Source of the DNA: Pseudomonas anguilliseptica
Lineage (GTDB): Bacteria; Pseudomonadota; Gammaproteobacteria; Pseudomonadales; Pseudomonadaceae
NCBI RefSeq assembly: GCF_900105355.1
Contig: NZ_FNSC01000001.1
Coordinates: forward strand, 4,526,001-4,590,000
DNA length: 64,000 nucleotides
Direction: 5' to 3'
Both the position numbers and the translations under genes were made by a program. How positions within the stretch are numbered: position 1 is the first letter of the stretch; each line of letters starts with the position of its first letter. Under the pieces are notes generated by a model. That model was not told the DNA's origin and did no database searches. It was given only the letters and a program-made list of their open reading frames with translations. Positions 57,212-64,000 of this stretch are shown piece after piece.

Positions 57212-57793
57212 ATGAGCATCCCATCACGCGAAGAAAAACTGGCCGAATAGCTTGCCGCCGAACAGGCCATGCGCGCCAGCCTCGGCGCACCCGGCAGCAT
57301 GAGCCTGGCGCAGGTCAGCGAACTGTTACCACAGGAGTTCTTTGACGGCATCGGCCGCGGTGAACTGCCCTCGCCGCCCATCGGCCATCTGCTGGATTTT
57401 GTCCCGTTGCAATGGTCATCCGGGCGCTTCGTCTTCCAGGGCACGCCCGATGCGCGCCACTACAACCCGCTGGGCAGCGTGCATGGCGGATATGCGGCCA
57501 CCCTGCTCGACTCCTGCATGGGCTGCGCTATCCACACCCAATTGCAGCGCGGCCAGGGTTACACCACTACTGACCTACGCATCAGCTACATCCGCGCCCT
57601 CAGCACCAAGGTCGGGCCGATTCGCGCCGAAGGCCGCATCGTGCATATCGGCCGCACCACGGCGCTGGCCGAAGGGCGCATTTACGATGTCGACGACCGT
57701 CTGTACGCCGTTGGCTCAACCACCTGCCTGATTCTCAGCATGCCTGGGACATCGCCTGCACCCGGCACTGAAACACCGGGGCGAAGCGAGTAA
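57212..57793 (+). pseudogene. PaaI-type hotdog thioesterase with early amber codon
   Basis: ATG at 57212 gives MSIPSREEKLAE, then TAG at 57248-57250 in an otherwise continuous frame (next residues LAAEQAMRASLGAPG). Downstream the hotdog fold is intact: HYNPLGSVHGGYAATLLDSCMGCAIH, TTTDLRISYIRAL, TALAEGRIYDVDDRLYAVGSTTCLIL. Translation could restart at the ATG at 57269, giving 174 residues with the whole catalytic domain, so function may survive. Hydrolyses acyl-CoA thioesters in the family. Confidence 0.8.
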
Positions 57794-57832
57794 GATGGCA
57801 GGTAACATCTGAAACCAGCGGCCAGGTACTCC

Positions 57833-58402
57833 ATGCGCTATTCCGAAGACCACAAAGCCCAGACCCATCAGCGCATCATCGAAGAGGCCGCGCGCCTGTT
57901 CCGTCGCGACGGCGTTGGTGCCACCGGCCTGCAGCCGCTGATGAAAACCCTGGGCCTGACCCATGGCGGCTTCTACGCCCACTTCAAATCGAAAGATGAG
58001 CTGGTGGAAACTGCACTGCGCCACAGCGCTGACAAGCTGACGGCGGTCACCAACGAGATGGCCAACAGCGATAAACCGCTGACCCGCCTGATCAGTGGTT
58101 ACCTGTCGTCCGCCCACCGCGCCGATCCGGGCGATGGCTGCCCACTGCCGACCATATCCGCCGAGCTGGGCCAGCGCGGCGCACCCAGCCCGGTGACCGA
58201 TGAGCTGATCCGTGACCGCCTGCAAGCCATCGAAGCCGGCCTTGGCGTTGAGCATGCCGATGAGCAGAGCGTGCTGATTCTTAGCGCCATGGTCGGCGCC
58301 CTGCTGCTGTCGCGCAGCGTCAGCGACCCGGAACTGTCTGACCGGCTGCTGAAAACCACCCGCCGCCTGCTGATTGAGCAGAACACCGGCGACGCGACCT
58401 GA
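57833..58402 (+). CDS. TetR-family transcriptional regulator
   Basis: 189 residues. N-terminal helix-turn-helix with RIIEEAARLFRRDGVGATGLQPLMKTLGLTHGGFYAHFKSKDELVETAL; C-terminal ligand domain with GCPLPTISAELGQRG. The LTHGGFYAHF variant is common in regulators of short-chain dehydrogenase and efflux genes. Lies between the two candidate operators. Confidence 0.93.
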   Translation: MRYSEDHKAQTHQRIIEEAARLFRRDGVGATGLQPLMKTLGLTHGGFYAHFKSKDELVETALRHSADKLTAVTNEMANSDKPLTRLISGYLSSAHRADPGDGCPLPTISAELGQRGAPSPVTDELIRDRLQAIEAGLGVEHADEQSVLILSAMVGALLLSRSVSDPELSDRLLKTTRRLLIEQNTGDAT

Positions 58403-58427
58403 TTGCAGAAAATTAGTGGCACACAGC

Positions 58428-58459
58428 AAAAGCCCTGACTGTCTCCAGCCAGGGCTTTT
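58428..58459. terminator. Bidirectional terminator between TetR and SDR genes
   Basis: Stem AAAAGCCCTG/CAGGGCTTTT with T-runs on both strands, between the convergent stops of the regulator and the SDR gene. Confidence 0.85.
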
Positions 58460-58477
58460 CTTGTTACTGCCAGCGCT

Positions 58478-59272
58478 TTACTTGTAACGGGCAGCGGCGC
58501 TGCTGTGCGACAGGTTCGGCGCCAGCTTGCCACGGGCATCGGTAAAGGCCTGCCAATCCGCCGCATCAGGCAGCGATGGAGTGGTGATCAGCTCGCCCTG
58601 GTCGAAACCGGCCAGCGCTGCATCGACCATTTCGCCGACCTCCATGATCATGCTCGCCGGCAGTGCCGAATCATCCATGCCACTGCGCTCCCAGATCTCG
58701 GTGCGGGTAATACCGGGCAACACGGCCTGCACCTGCACACCCTGCGCCTTGACTTCACCGTTAAGGGTCTGAGTCAGGCTCAGGACATAGGCCTTGGTGG
58801 CGCTGTACACGGCATTGAACATTTCCGGCGCCAGGGCCACCACCGAGGCGATATTGATGATTGCCCCACGCCCGGCGGCGGTGAAATTGGCAGCGGCTGC
58901 GGTAGACAGGTGAGTCAGCGAAACCACGTTGAGCAGAATCATCCGATCAACGGTGTCGAGATCGGCCTCGGCTAGCTGGCCGCCCATGGCCATACCGGCG
59001 TTATTGACCAGCGTGCTGATGGCCTTGTCGGTACGCAGGCGCTGGGTAACGGCATGCAGATCAGCCTTGTCAGTCAGGTCGGCCTTCAGCGTTTCGATCT
59101 TTACCCCGTACTGCTCGGTCAAGCGTGCAGACAGTGCCTGCAAGCGCGGCAGATCGCGGGCAACCAACAGCAGGTCGTAACCGCGTTGCGCCAGGCGCTC
59201 GGCGTAGGTGGCACCAATGCCTGATGAAGCGCCGGTGATCAATGCAGTGCCTTTCTCGTTATGTGTGTTCAT
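58478..59272 (-). CDS. Short-chain dehydrogenase/reductase
   Basis: 264 residues from the ATG at 59272 with AGGAG. Rossmann motif TALITGASSGIGATYAERL (TGxxxGIG), VNNAGMAMGG, catalytic Ser in NIASVVAL and YSATKAYV (YxxxK). Classical SDR of the DltE/YqjQ-like kind. An upstream frame extension to 59392 covers the operator region and is not coding. Likely target of the TetR regulator. Confidence 0.92.
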   Translation of the reverse strand: MNTHNEKGTALITGASSGIGATYAERLAQRGYDLLLVARDLPRLQALSARLTEQYGVKIETLKADLTDKADLHAVTQRLRTDKAISTLVNNAGMAMGGQLAEADLDTVDRMILLNVVSLTHLSTAAAANFTAAGRGAIINIASVVALAPEMFNAVYSATKAYVLSLTQTLNGEVKAQGVQVQAVLPGITRTEIWERSGMDDSALPASMIMEVGEMVDAALAGFDQGELITTPSLPDAADWQAFTDARGKLAPNLSHSSAAARYK

Positions 59273-59342
59273 GGTGCGTCTCCTGGCTGTACGGGGGTAG
59301 GTGGTGCGTCTGGAGGTATAGTGCGCTAACTCATATTGCACG

Positions 59343-59376
59343 CATAATATAAATATTATATGTCGCTTATAATAAA
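59343..59376. promoter_or_regulatory. AT-rich inverted repeat, candidate TetR operator 2
   Basis: ATAATAT-AA-ATATTAT is a perfect inverted repeat (59344-59359), followed by a second TTATAAT. It lies about 75 bp upstream of the SDR start and resembles the site at 57150-57173. Confidence 0.55.
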
Positions 59377-59462
59377 ACCTATCGACAGCCATGCCGCAAA
59401 CACTTGAGACATAAAAACACCCGAAAAAGGATCGCTAACTGCCTGATGGCAGAGCACAAAAA

Positions 59463-59490
59463 AGCGGACAACCCGCAAAGGTTGTCCGCT
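59463..59490 (-). terminator. Terminator of ahpF
   Basis: Perfect 11-bp stem AGCGGACAACC/GGTTGTCCGCT, followed on the minus strand by a run of six T. Confidence 0.88.
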
Positions 59491-59517
59491 CTGGTGCGAC
59501 GTAGATCGTCGAGCGTG

Positions 59518-61071
59518 TTAGCTGCGGATCAGGTGATCGAAGGCACTCAGGGAGGCCTTGGCGCCCTCGCCCACCGCGATAACGATCTGCTTGTACGGCA
59601 CAGTCGTCACGTCACCGGCAGCAAACACACCCGGGATATTGGTAGCGCCCTTGGCGTCGACAATGATCTCACCGAAACGCGACAGTTCTATGCTGCCCTT
59701 CAACCAATCAGTGTTAGGCAACAGACCGATCTGCACGAAGATGCCTTCCAGCTCGACGCTGTGCAGTTCTTCGGTGGTGCGGTCCTTATAGACCAGCGCA
59801 TTGACCTTCTGGCCATCGCCTTTGACCTCGGTGGTCTGCGCGCTCTTGATCACGGTAACGTTGGGCAGGCTGTAGAGTTTCTTCTGCAGCACAGCGTCGA
59901 CACGCAGCGTGTCGGCGAATTCCAGCAGGGTCACGTGAGCAACGATACCGGCGAGATCAATCGCTGCCTCGACGCCGGAGTTACCACCGCCGATGACTGC
60001 AACACGCTTACCCTTGAACAGCGGGCCGTCGCAATGCGGGCAGAAGCACACACCCTTGGCCTTGTATTCCTGCTCACCGGGCACCCCCATCTCGCGCCAG
60101 CGCGCGCCGGTAGAGAGAATCAGGGTCTTAGCCTTGAGACTCGCGCCATTGTCGAACTTCACCTCATGCAAGCCGCCTTCGCTGCTCGCAGGAACCAAGG
60201 CGCTGGCGCGCTGCAGGTTCATGATGTCGACTTCGTATTCACGCACGTGCTCTTCCAGAGCGCGTACCAGTTTCGGGCCTTCGGTTTCCTTCACCGAGAT
60301 AAAGTTCTCAATCGACATGGTATCGAGCACCTGGCCACCGAAACGCTCGGCAGCAAGGCCGGTACGAATACCTTTGCGCGCCGCGTAAATGGCCGCAGCA
60401 GCACCAGCTGGGCCACCACCGATCACCAGCACATCGAAGGCTTCTTTGGCGCTCATCTTCTCGGCATCGCGGTTAGCGGAGCCGGTGTCGATCTTGGCGA
60501 GGATTTCCTTCACGTCCATACGGCCGGATGCAAACACTTCGCCGTTCAGGTAGATGCTCGGCACGGCCATCACCTGGCGACGCTCGACTTCTTCCTGGAA
60601 CAGTGCACCGTCGATCGACACGTTACGGATATTCGGGTTAAGCACCGCCATCAGGTTCAGCGCCTGAACCACGTCCGGACAGTTCTGGCAGGACAGCGAA
60701 TAGTAGGTCTCGAACTCGAACGAGCCTTCAACGCTCTTGATCTGCTCGATGGTCTCGGCATCCAGCTTGGACGGATGTCCACCCACCTGCAGCAGCGCCA
60801 GTACCAGCGAGGTGAACTCGTGGCCCATGGGAATGCCCGCGAAGGTCAGACCGATGTTTGCGCCAGGGCGGTTCAGCGAGAACGACGGACGACGAGCATC
60901 GCTACCATCGGTCTTCAGGGTGATCTTGTCGGTCAGGCCGACAATGGTCTGGAGCAGTTCAAGCAGCTCCTGGGATTTTGCACTGTCATCGAGGGACGCA
61001 ACGACCTCGAACGGCAGAGTGACCTTTTCCAAGTAGGCCTTCAACTGGGTTTGCAGGTTAGCGTCCAACAT
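59518..61071 (-). CDS. ahpF: Alkyl hydroperoxide reductase subunit F
   Basis: 517 residues. N-terminal double thioredoxin fold with [13 protein letters not shown] (Cys pair near residue 129), then FAD domain [18 protein letters not shown], the redox-active [11 protein letters not shown] (CxxC near 344), NAD motif [16 protein letters not shown] and [21 protein letters not shown]. Passes electrons from NADH to AhpC. Encoded 228 bp downstream of ahpC, with a terminator between. Confidence 0.97.
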   Translation of the reverse strand: MLDANLQTQLKAYLEKVTLPFEVVASLDDSAKSQELLELLQTIVGLTDKITLKTDGSDARRPSFSLNRPGANIGLTFAGIPMGHEFTSLVLALLQVGGHPSKLDAETIEQIKSVEGSFEFETYYSLSCQNCPDVVQALNLMAVLNPNIRNVSIDGALFQEEVERRQVMAVPSIYLNGEVFASGRMDVKEILAKIDTGSANRDAEKMSAKEAFDVLVIGGGPAGAAAAIYAARKGIRTGLAAERFGGQVLDTMSIENFISVKETEGPKLVRALEEHVREYEVDIMNLQRASALVPASSEGGLHEVKFDNGASLKAKTLILSTGARWREMGVPGEQEYKAKGVCFCPHCDGPLFKGKRVAVIGGGNSGVEAAIDLAGIVAHVTLLEFADTLRVDAVLQKKLYSLPNVTVIKSAQTTEVKGDGQKVNALVYKDRTTEELHSVELEGIFVQIGLLPNTDWLKGSIELSRFGEIIVDAKGATNIPGVFAAGDVTTVPYKQIVIAVGEGAKASLSAFDHLIRS

Positions 61072-61142
61072 AGCGGATAGTCCTCAATGACAAAAATTCT
61101 GGACAATAAAAAATTTTCAGGAACAATTTTTAACGTCGCGTA

Positions 61143-61186
61143 GCGACGGCCTGCAGGGTGCCGCCATGGAATGGCAGGCAATAAAA
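61143..61186. repeat. 45-bp motif beside a terminator, copy B
   Basis: GCGACGGCC-T-GCAGGGTG, CCGCCATGGAATGGCAGGC and an A-rich end, leading into the ahpC terminator. Same arrangement as at 42535-42579. Confidence 0.65.
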
Positions 61187-61212
61187 TGCCCGGGCGGATC
61201 GCGCCCGGGCAT
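61186..61212 (-). terminator. Terminator between ahpC and ahpF
   Basis: Ten-base perfect stem ATGCCCGGGC/GCCCGGGCAT, then TTTTATT on the minus strand. Confidence 0.85.
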
Positions 61213-61298
61213 CGGGCACCACTAGGGTCGGGTTGCGACCCTGACAGCGCTAAGTACTCCCCTCCCCGAACCTGAGCCCAGGGAGGGTGCTGGCAGAT

Positions 61299-61862
61299 TT
61301 AGATCTTGCCAACCAGGTCCAGGGAAGGAGCCAGAGTCTTCTCGCCTTCTTTCCACTTGGCTGGGCACACTTCACCTGGGTGAGCAGCGGTGTACTGAGC
61401 AGCTTTCAGCTTGCGCAGGGTTTCCGATACGTCACGGGCGATTTCGTTGGAGTGGATTTCAACGGTCTTGATCACGCCTTCCGGGTTGATCAGGAAGGTG
61501 CCACGCAGGGCCAGGCCTTCTTCTTCGATGTGCACGCCGAAAGCGCGAGTCAGAGCGTGGGTTGGATCACCCACCAGCGGGAACTGAGCCTTGCCTACAG
61601 CTGGCGAAGTTTCGTGCCAGACTTTGTGGGAGAAATGGGTGTCGGTGGTGACGATGTAAACTTCGGTGCCGGCATCGCGGAACGCAGCGTAGTTGTTGGC
61701 AGCGTCTTCGATCTCAGTCGGGCAGTTGAAGGTGAAAGCGGCTGGCATGAAGATCAGTACCGACCACTGGCCTTTCAGGGACTGCTCGGTCACTTCGATG
61801 AATTTGCCATTGTGGAAAGCGTTGGCCTTGAACGGTTGAACTTGGGTATTGATGAGATTCAT
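61299..61862 (-). CDS. ahpC: Alkyl hydroperoxide reductase subunit C (2-Cys peroxiredoxin)
   Basis: 187 residues. Peroxidatic Cys in FMPAAFTFNCPTEIEDAA near residue 48 and resolving Cys in HPGEVCPAKWKEGEKTL near 166; GDPTHALTRAFGV is family-typical. Reduces H2O2 and organic peroxides and is recharged by AhpF. AAGGAA upstream of the ATG. OxyR control is expected from known Pseudomonas, but I could not pick out a clear site. Confidence 0.97.
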   Translation of the reverse strand: MNLINTQVQPFKANAFHNGKFIEVTEQSLKGQWSVLIFMPAAFTFNCPTEIEDAANNYAAFRDAGTEVYIVTTDTHFSHKVWHETSPAVGKAQFPLVGDPTHALTRAFGVHIEEEGLALRGTFLINPEGVIKTVEIHSNEIARDVSETLRKLKAAQYTAAHPGEVCPAKWKEGEKTLAPSLDLVGKI

Positions 61863-61982
61863 CTCGGGTTCCTTGTTGAGGGTTAGAAATTTACAGGGCG
61901 CATCTTAGCGCCTTATGCAAAAAAAGCTTATTGATTGCCGCCATGATTCCGATTGAGTAAGCCAATCGACGCACCAGCACCA

Positions 61983-62121
61983 GAATCTGTTTACGATCTC
62001 GCGAGCTAGAGCCAGACAAGGCAAAAACAGCCGAGGAAGCGGAGTTTACTGGTGTAAATGAGCATTCCGAGGCTGTTTTTAACGCTGAATGGCCGACGCG
62101 CAGCAGATCGTAAACAGATTC
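61983..62121. repeat. 140-bp structured intergenic repeat, copy b
   Basis: Bounded by a perfect 17-bp inverted repeat (61983-61999 and 62105-62121; GAATCTGTTTACGATCT). Inner stem AAAACAGCC/GGCTGTTTT and upper stem TTTAC/GTAAA. The right arm overlaps the stop codon of the leftward quinone-oxidoreductase gene. Confidence 0.85.
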
Positions 62122-63085
62122 AGTTCAAGGCTGGGTCTATGACCAGCACCAATTTGCCGTTGACCTGATTGCTCGCCAGCGCAGCAAAGGCGGCCTCGGC
62201 ATCTTTGAGCGCATAAGCCTGCTGAAGTTGCGGTTTAAGGCGCCTTTCGGCGAAAAGCGGCCAGACAAACTGCTGCAGATCGCGCAACAGATCGGCCTTG
62301 AACTGCTCATCACGATTGCGCAGGGTCGAGCCAATCAGCGTAATACGCTTGCCCAATACCACCGCCAGATCGAACTCAGCCTTGCGCCCACCGAGCAAAC
62401 CGATGTTCACCCTGCGACCATCCACAGCCAGCAGATCCAAGTTAAGCGCGGCGTAGTTGCCGCCCACAGGATCAAGAATCACATCGAACGGAGCAAAATC
62501 ACGCAGCGCCTGCAGCTGTTCCTCACCGCGCAGCACACCGCCCTGAGCACCGAGACTTTCGCAGTAGGTCAGCCGTTCAGCTGAACCGACACTGACCCAG
62601 CACGGGCTGCCAAAGACTTTACATAATTGAATGGCCGCCGAACCCACGCCGCTGGCGCCGGCATGCAACAGCACCTTCTGCCCAGGCTTCAACGCAGCCA
62701 GCTGGAACAGATTGAGCCAGGCCGTGGCGCACACCTCGGGCAACGCCGCCGCTTCAGCCAGCGTCATGCCTTCGGGCACCGGCAAGGCGTGCCGCGCATC
62801 GACCACCACCTCCTCGGCCATACCGCCACCGCTGAGCAGCGCGCAAACCCGGTCGCCAACTTTCCAGTCACAACCGGCGCCCACTTCACTGACGATACCG
62901 GCGCACTCCAGCCCAAGCACCTCGCTGGCGCCAGGCGGCGGCGGGTAAAGCCCAGCCCGCTGCAACAAATCCGCACGATTCAACCCGGCAGCCGCTACAC
63001 GGATGCGAATTTCCCCTACATCACAGGCCGGCGCTGGGTGTTGCGCCCATTCCACACGGCCTTCAACGCCTTGCAATGCCTTCAC
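62120..63085 (-). CDS. Zinc-less quinone oxidoreductase (PIG3/QOR type)
   Basis: About 321 residues. GROES-like N-terminus with AAGLNRADLLQRAGLYPPPPGASEVLGLECAG, then a Rossmann domain with LHAGASGVGSAAIQLCK and DVILDPVGG; the C-terminal VLGKRITLIGSTLRNRDE is typical of the TP53I3-like group. Start taken at the GTG at 63085, which has GGAGG close upstream; an ATG at 63103 would add six residues. Reduces quinones with NADPH in the family. Confidence 0.9.
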   Translation of the reverse strand: MKALQGVEGRVEWAQHPAPACDVGEIRIRVAAAGLNRADLLQRAGLYPPPPGASEVLGLECAGIVSEVGAGCDWKVGDRVCALLSGGGMAEEVVVDARHALPVPEGMTLAEAAALPEVCATAWLNLFQLAALKPGQKVLLHAGASGVGSAAIQLCKVFGSPCWVSVGSAERLTYCESLGAQGGVLRGEEQLQALRDFAPFDVILDPVGGNYAALNLDLLAVDGRRVNIGLLGGRKAEFDLAVVLGKRITLIGSTLRNRDEQFKADLLRDLQQFVWPLFAERRLKPQLQQAYALKDAEAAFAALASNQVNGKLVLVIDPALN

Positions 63086-63213
63086 GCTGCCTCCATAGTG
63101 CATTTGAACCGAGCCCGGCGCTGACCACCGGGCTTTTGCATTGCGCCGATGGAACCTGGCGCCCTTAAAGACGGCCTAATATGCGTTATCAACTGCCCAC
63201 ACGTCGAATTAGC

Positions 63214-64000
63214 ATGAAGCGATCCCTACTCAGCGTCACCCTCGCCTTTTCGTTTGCCCTGAGCGCCTTGCCGCTCGCGGCAAAAACCACCAGTGACGAC
63301 TCCTGGGAATACCTGCAGCCTGATCGCGAGCAGGTCATCGCCAGCCTCAACGTCGTGGAATTATTGAAGCGCCATCACTACAACAAGCCGCCATTGAATG
63401 ACGAGCGCTCGGAAAAGATCTATCAGGGCTACCTGAAGATGCTCGACCCCTCGCGCAGCTACTTTATTGCTTCCGATATCTCCGAGTTCGATCAATGGCG
63501 CACGCGCTTTGACGACCTGCTGAAAAACGGCGACCTGCAACCTGGCTTTGCCATCTATAAACGCCACCTGGAGCGTTTGCAGAGCCGCCTGCAGTTCACC
63601 CTGAACATGCTTGAAAAAGGTGTCGACAAGATTGACCTCGATAGCGACGAAAGCCTGCTGATCGACCGCGAGAACGCCCCCTGGGTCAAAGACCTTGCCG
63701 AGCTCGATGACCTGTGGCGCAAGCGTGTCAAAGACGAAGTCCTGCGCCTGAAAATCGCCGGCAAAGAGCCCAAGGCAATCCAGGAACTGCTGACCAAGCG
63801 CTACAACAACCAGCTCGCACGCCTCAAGCAGATCCGCGGCGAAGACGTGTTCCAGGCCTATATCAATGCCTTTGCCATGTCCTACGACCCACACACCACC
63901 TACCTGTCACCGGACAACGCAGAAAACTTCGACATCAATATGAGCCTGTCGCTCGAAGGTATTGGTGCCGTGCTGCAAAGCGACAACGAACACGTCAAGG
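63214..64000 (+). CDS. prc: Tail-specific (C-terminal processing) protease, 3' end cut
   Basis: 262 codons to the window edge. Signal peptide from the ATG at 63214 (LLSVTLAFSFALSALPLAA), then the N-terminal helical domain of Prc/Tsp: VIASLNVVELLKRHHYNKPPLND, YLKMLDPSRSYFIASDI, AFAMSYDPHTTYLSP, and the start of the PDZ domain (LEGIGAVLQSD). An in-frame ATG at 63181 is possible. Periplasmic Ser/Lys protease, S41 family; the catalytic part lies beyond the window. Confidence 0.93.
   Translation, partial: MKRSLLSVTLAFSFALSALPLAAKTTSDDSWEYLQPDREQVIASLNVVELLKRHHYNKPPLNDERSEKIYQGYLKMLDPSRSYFIASDISEFDQWRTRFDDLLKNGDLQPGFAIYKRHLERLQSRLQFTLNMLEKGVDKIDLDSDESLLIDRENAPWVKDLAELDDLWRKRVKDEVLRLKIAGKEPKAIQELLTKRYNNQLARLKQIRGEDVFQAYINAFAMSYDPHTTYLSPDNAENFDINMSLSLEGIGAVLQSDNEHVK

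Overview
The window looks like a chromosomal segment of a Pseudomonas species. The evidence is the oprH-phoP-phoQ operon with a PhoP box, a cobalamin-riboswitch-led cobO-cobB pair, ttcA, an Lpd3-type dihydrolipoamide dehydrogenase, ahpC/ahpF and prc, all in a GC-rich, Pseudomonas-like style. The exact species cannot be told. No tRNA, rRNA or CRISPR array was seen.

Layout: 1-2.0 kb holds cobB (cut by the window edge), cobO and a cobalamin riboswitch, all leftward. 2.0-6.4 kb holds a lysozyme-inhibitor gene split by an IS5-family element, a lipoprotein hydrolase and a second IS5-family copy. 6.4-13.8 kb is a run of ordinary genes: HNH protein, a broken O-methyltransferase, two NlpC/P60 lipoproteins, a sirtuin, a DNA glycosylase-like protein, ttcA, a DnaJ-related protein, Yip1, SprT and hemolysin III. 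13.9-20.1 kb is a leftward signalling operon: periplasmic molybdopterin-fold protein, large hybrid kinase, HD-GYP regulator, dual-receiver kinase. 20.3-26.4 kb is an acyl-CoA catabolic operon with a divergent AraC-type regulator.

26.7-35.8 kb is the accessory core. An IS5-family copy is split by an IS66-family element. Next comes a short array of integron gene cassettes: an AT-rich gene with a HEPN-like motif and two membrane-protein genes, with three attC sites. One attC carries an IS1111-group (IS110-family) element and another carries two adjoining IS5-family copies. No integrase gene is present. The four bases flanking the first IS5-family copy do not match, which fits an IS-mediated deletion that removed the integrase end of the array.

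35.8-41.2 kb holds a frameshifted diguanylate cyclase, phoQ, phoP, oprH with four spaced PhoP half-sites, and a frameshifted MFS gene. 41.5-45.3 kb holds a second hydrolase, a phosphopantetheinyl transferase, an M18 aminopeptidase and a GFA-fold protein. 45.3-51.5 kb is a phosphonate-type uptake operon (binding protein, phosphatase-superfamily enzyme, two permeases, ATPase, HAD phosphatase) with a broken GntR/UTRA regulator and palindromic operators. 51.6-54.5 kb is an ArsN2-like acetyltransferase and a ZapE-like ATPase gene broken by IS and by deletion. 54.5-59.3 kb holds a frameshifted lpd3, a Bcr/CflA transporter, a thioesterase with an early amber codon, a TetR regulator and an SDR. 59.5-64 kb holds ahpF, ahpC, a quinone oxidoreductase and the start of prc.

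Two features of the whole window stand out. It carries six IS5-family copies plus two other IS elements. It also has seven frame-breaking deletions and one nonsense codon in otherwise well-conserved genes, so either the genome is decaying or the assembly has indel errors. Two 140-bp structured repeats that keep their stems while changing sequence, and a 45-bp motif beside two terminators, are further non-coding signals.
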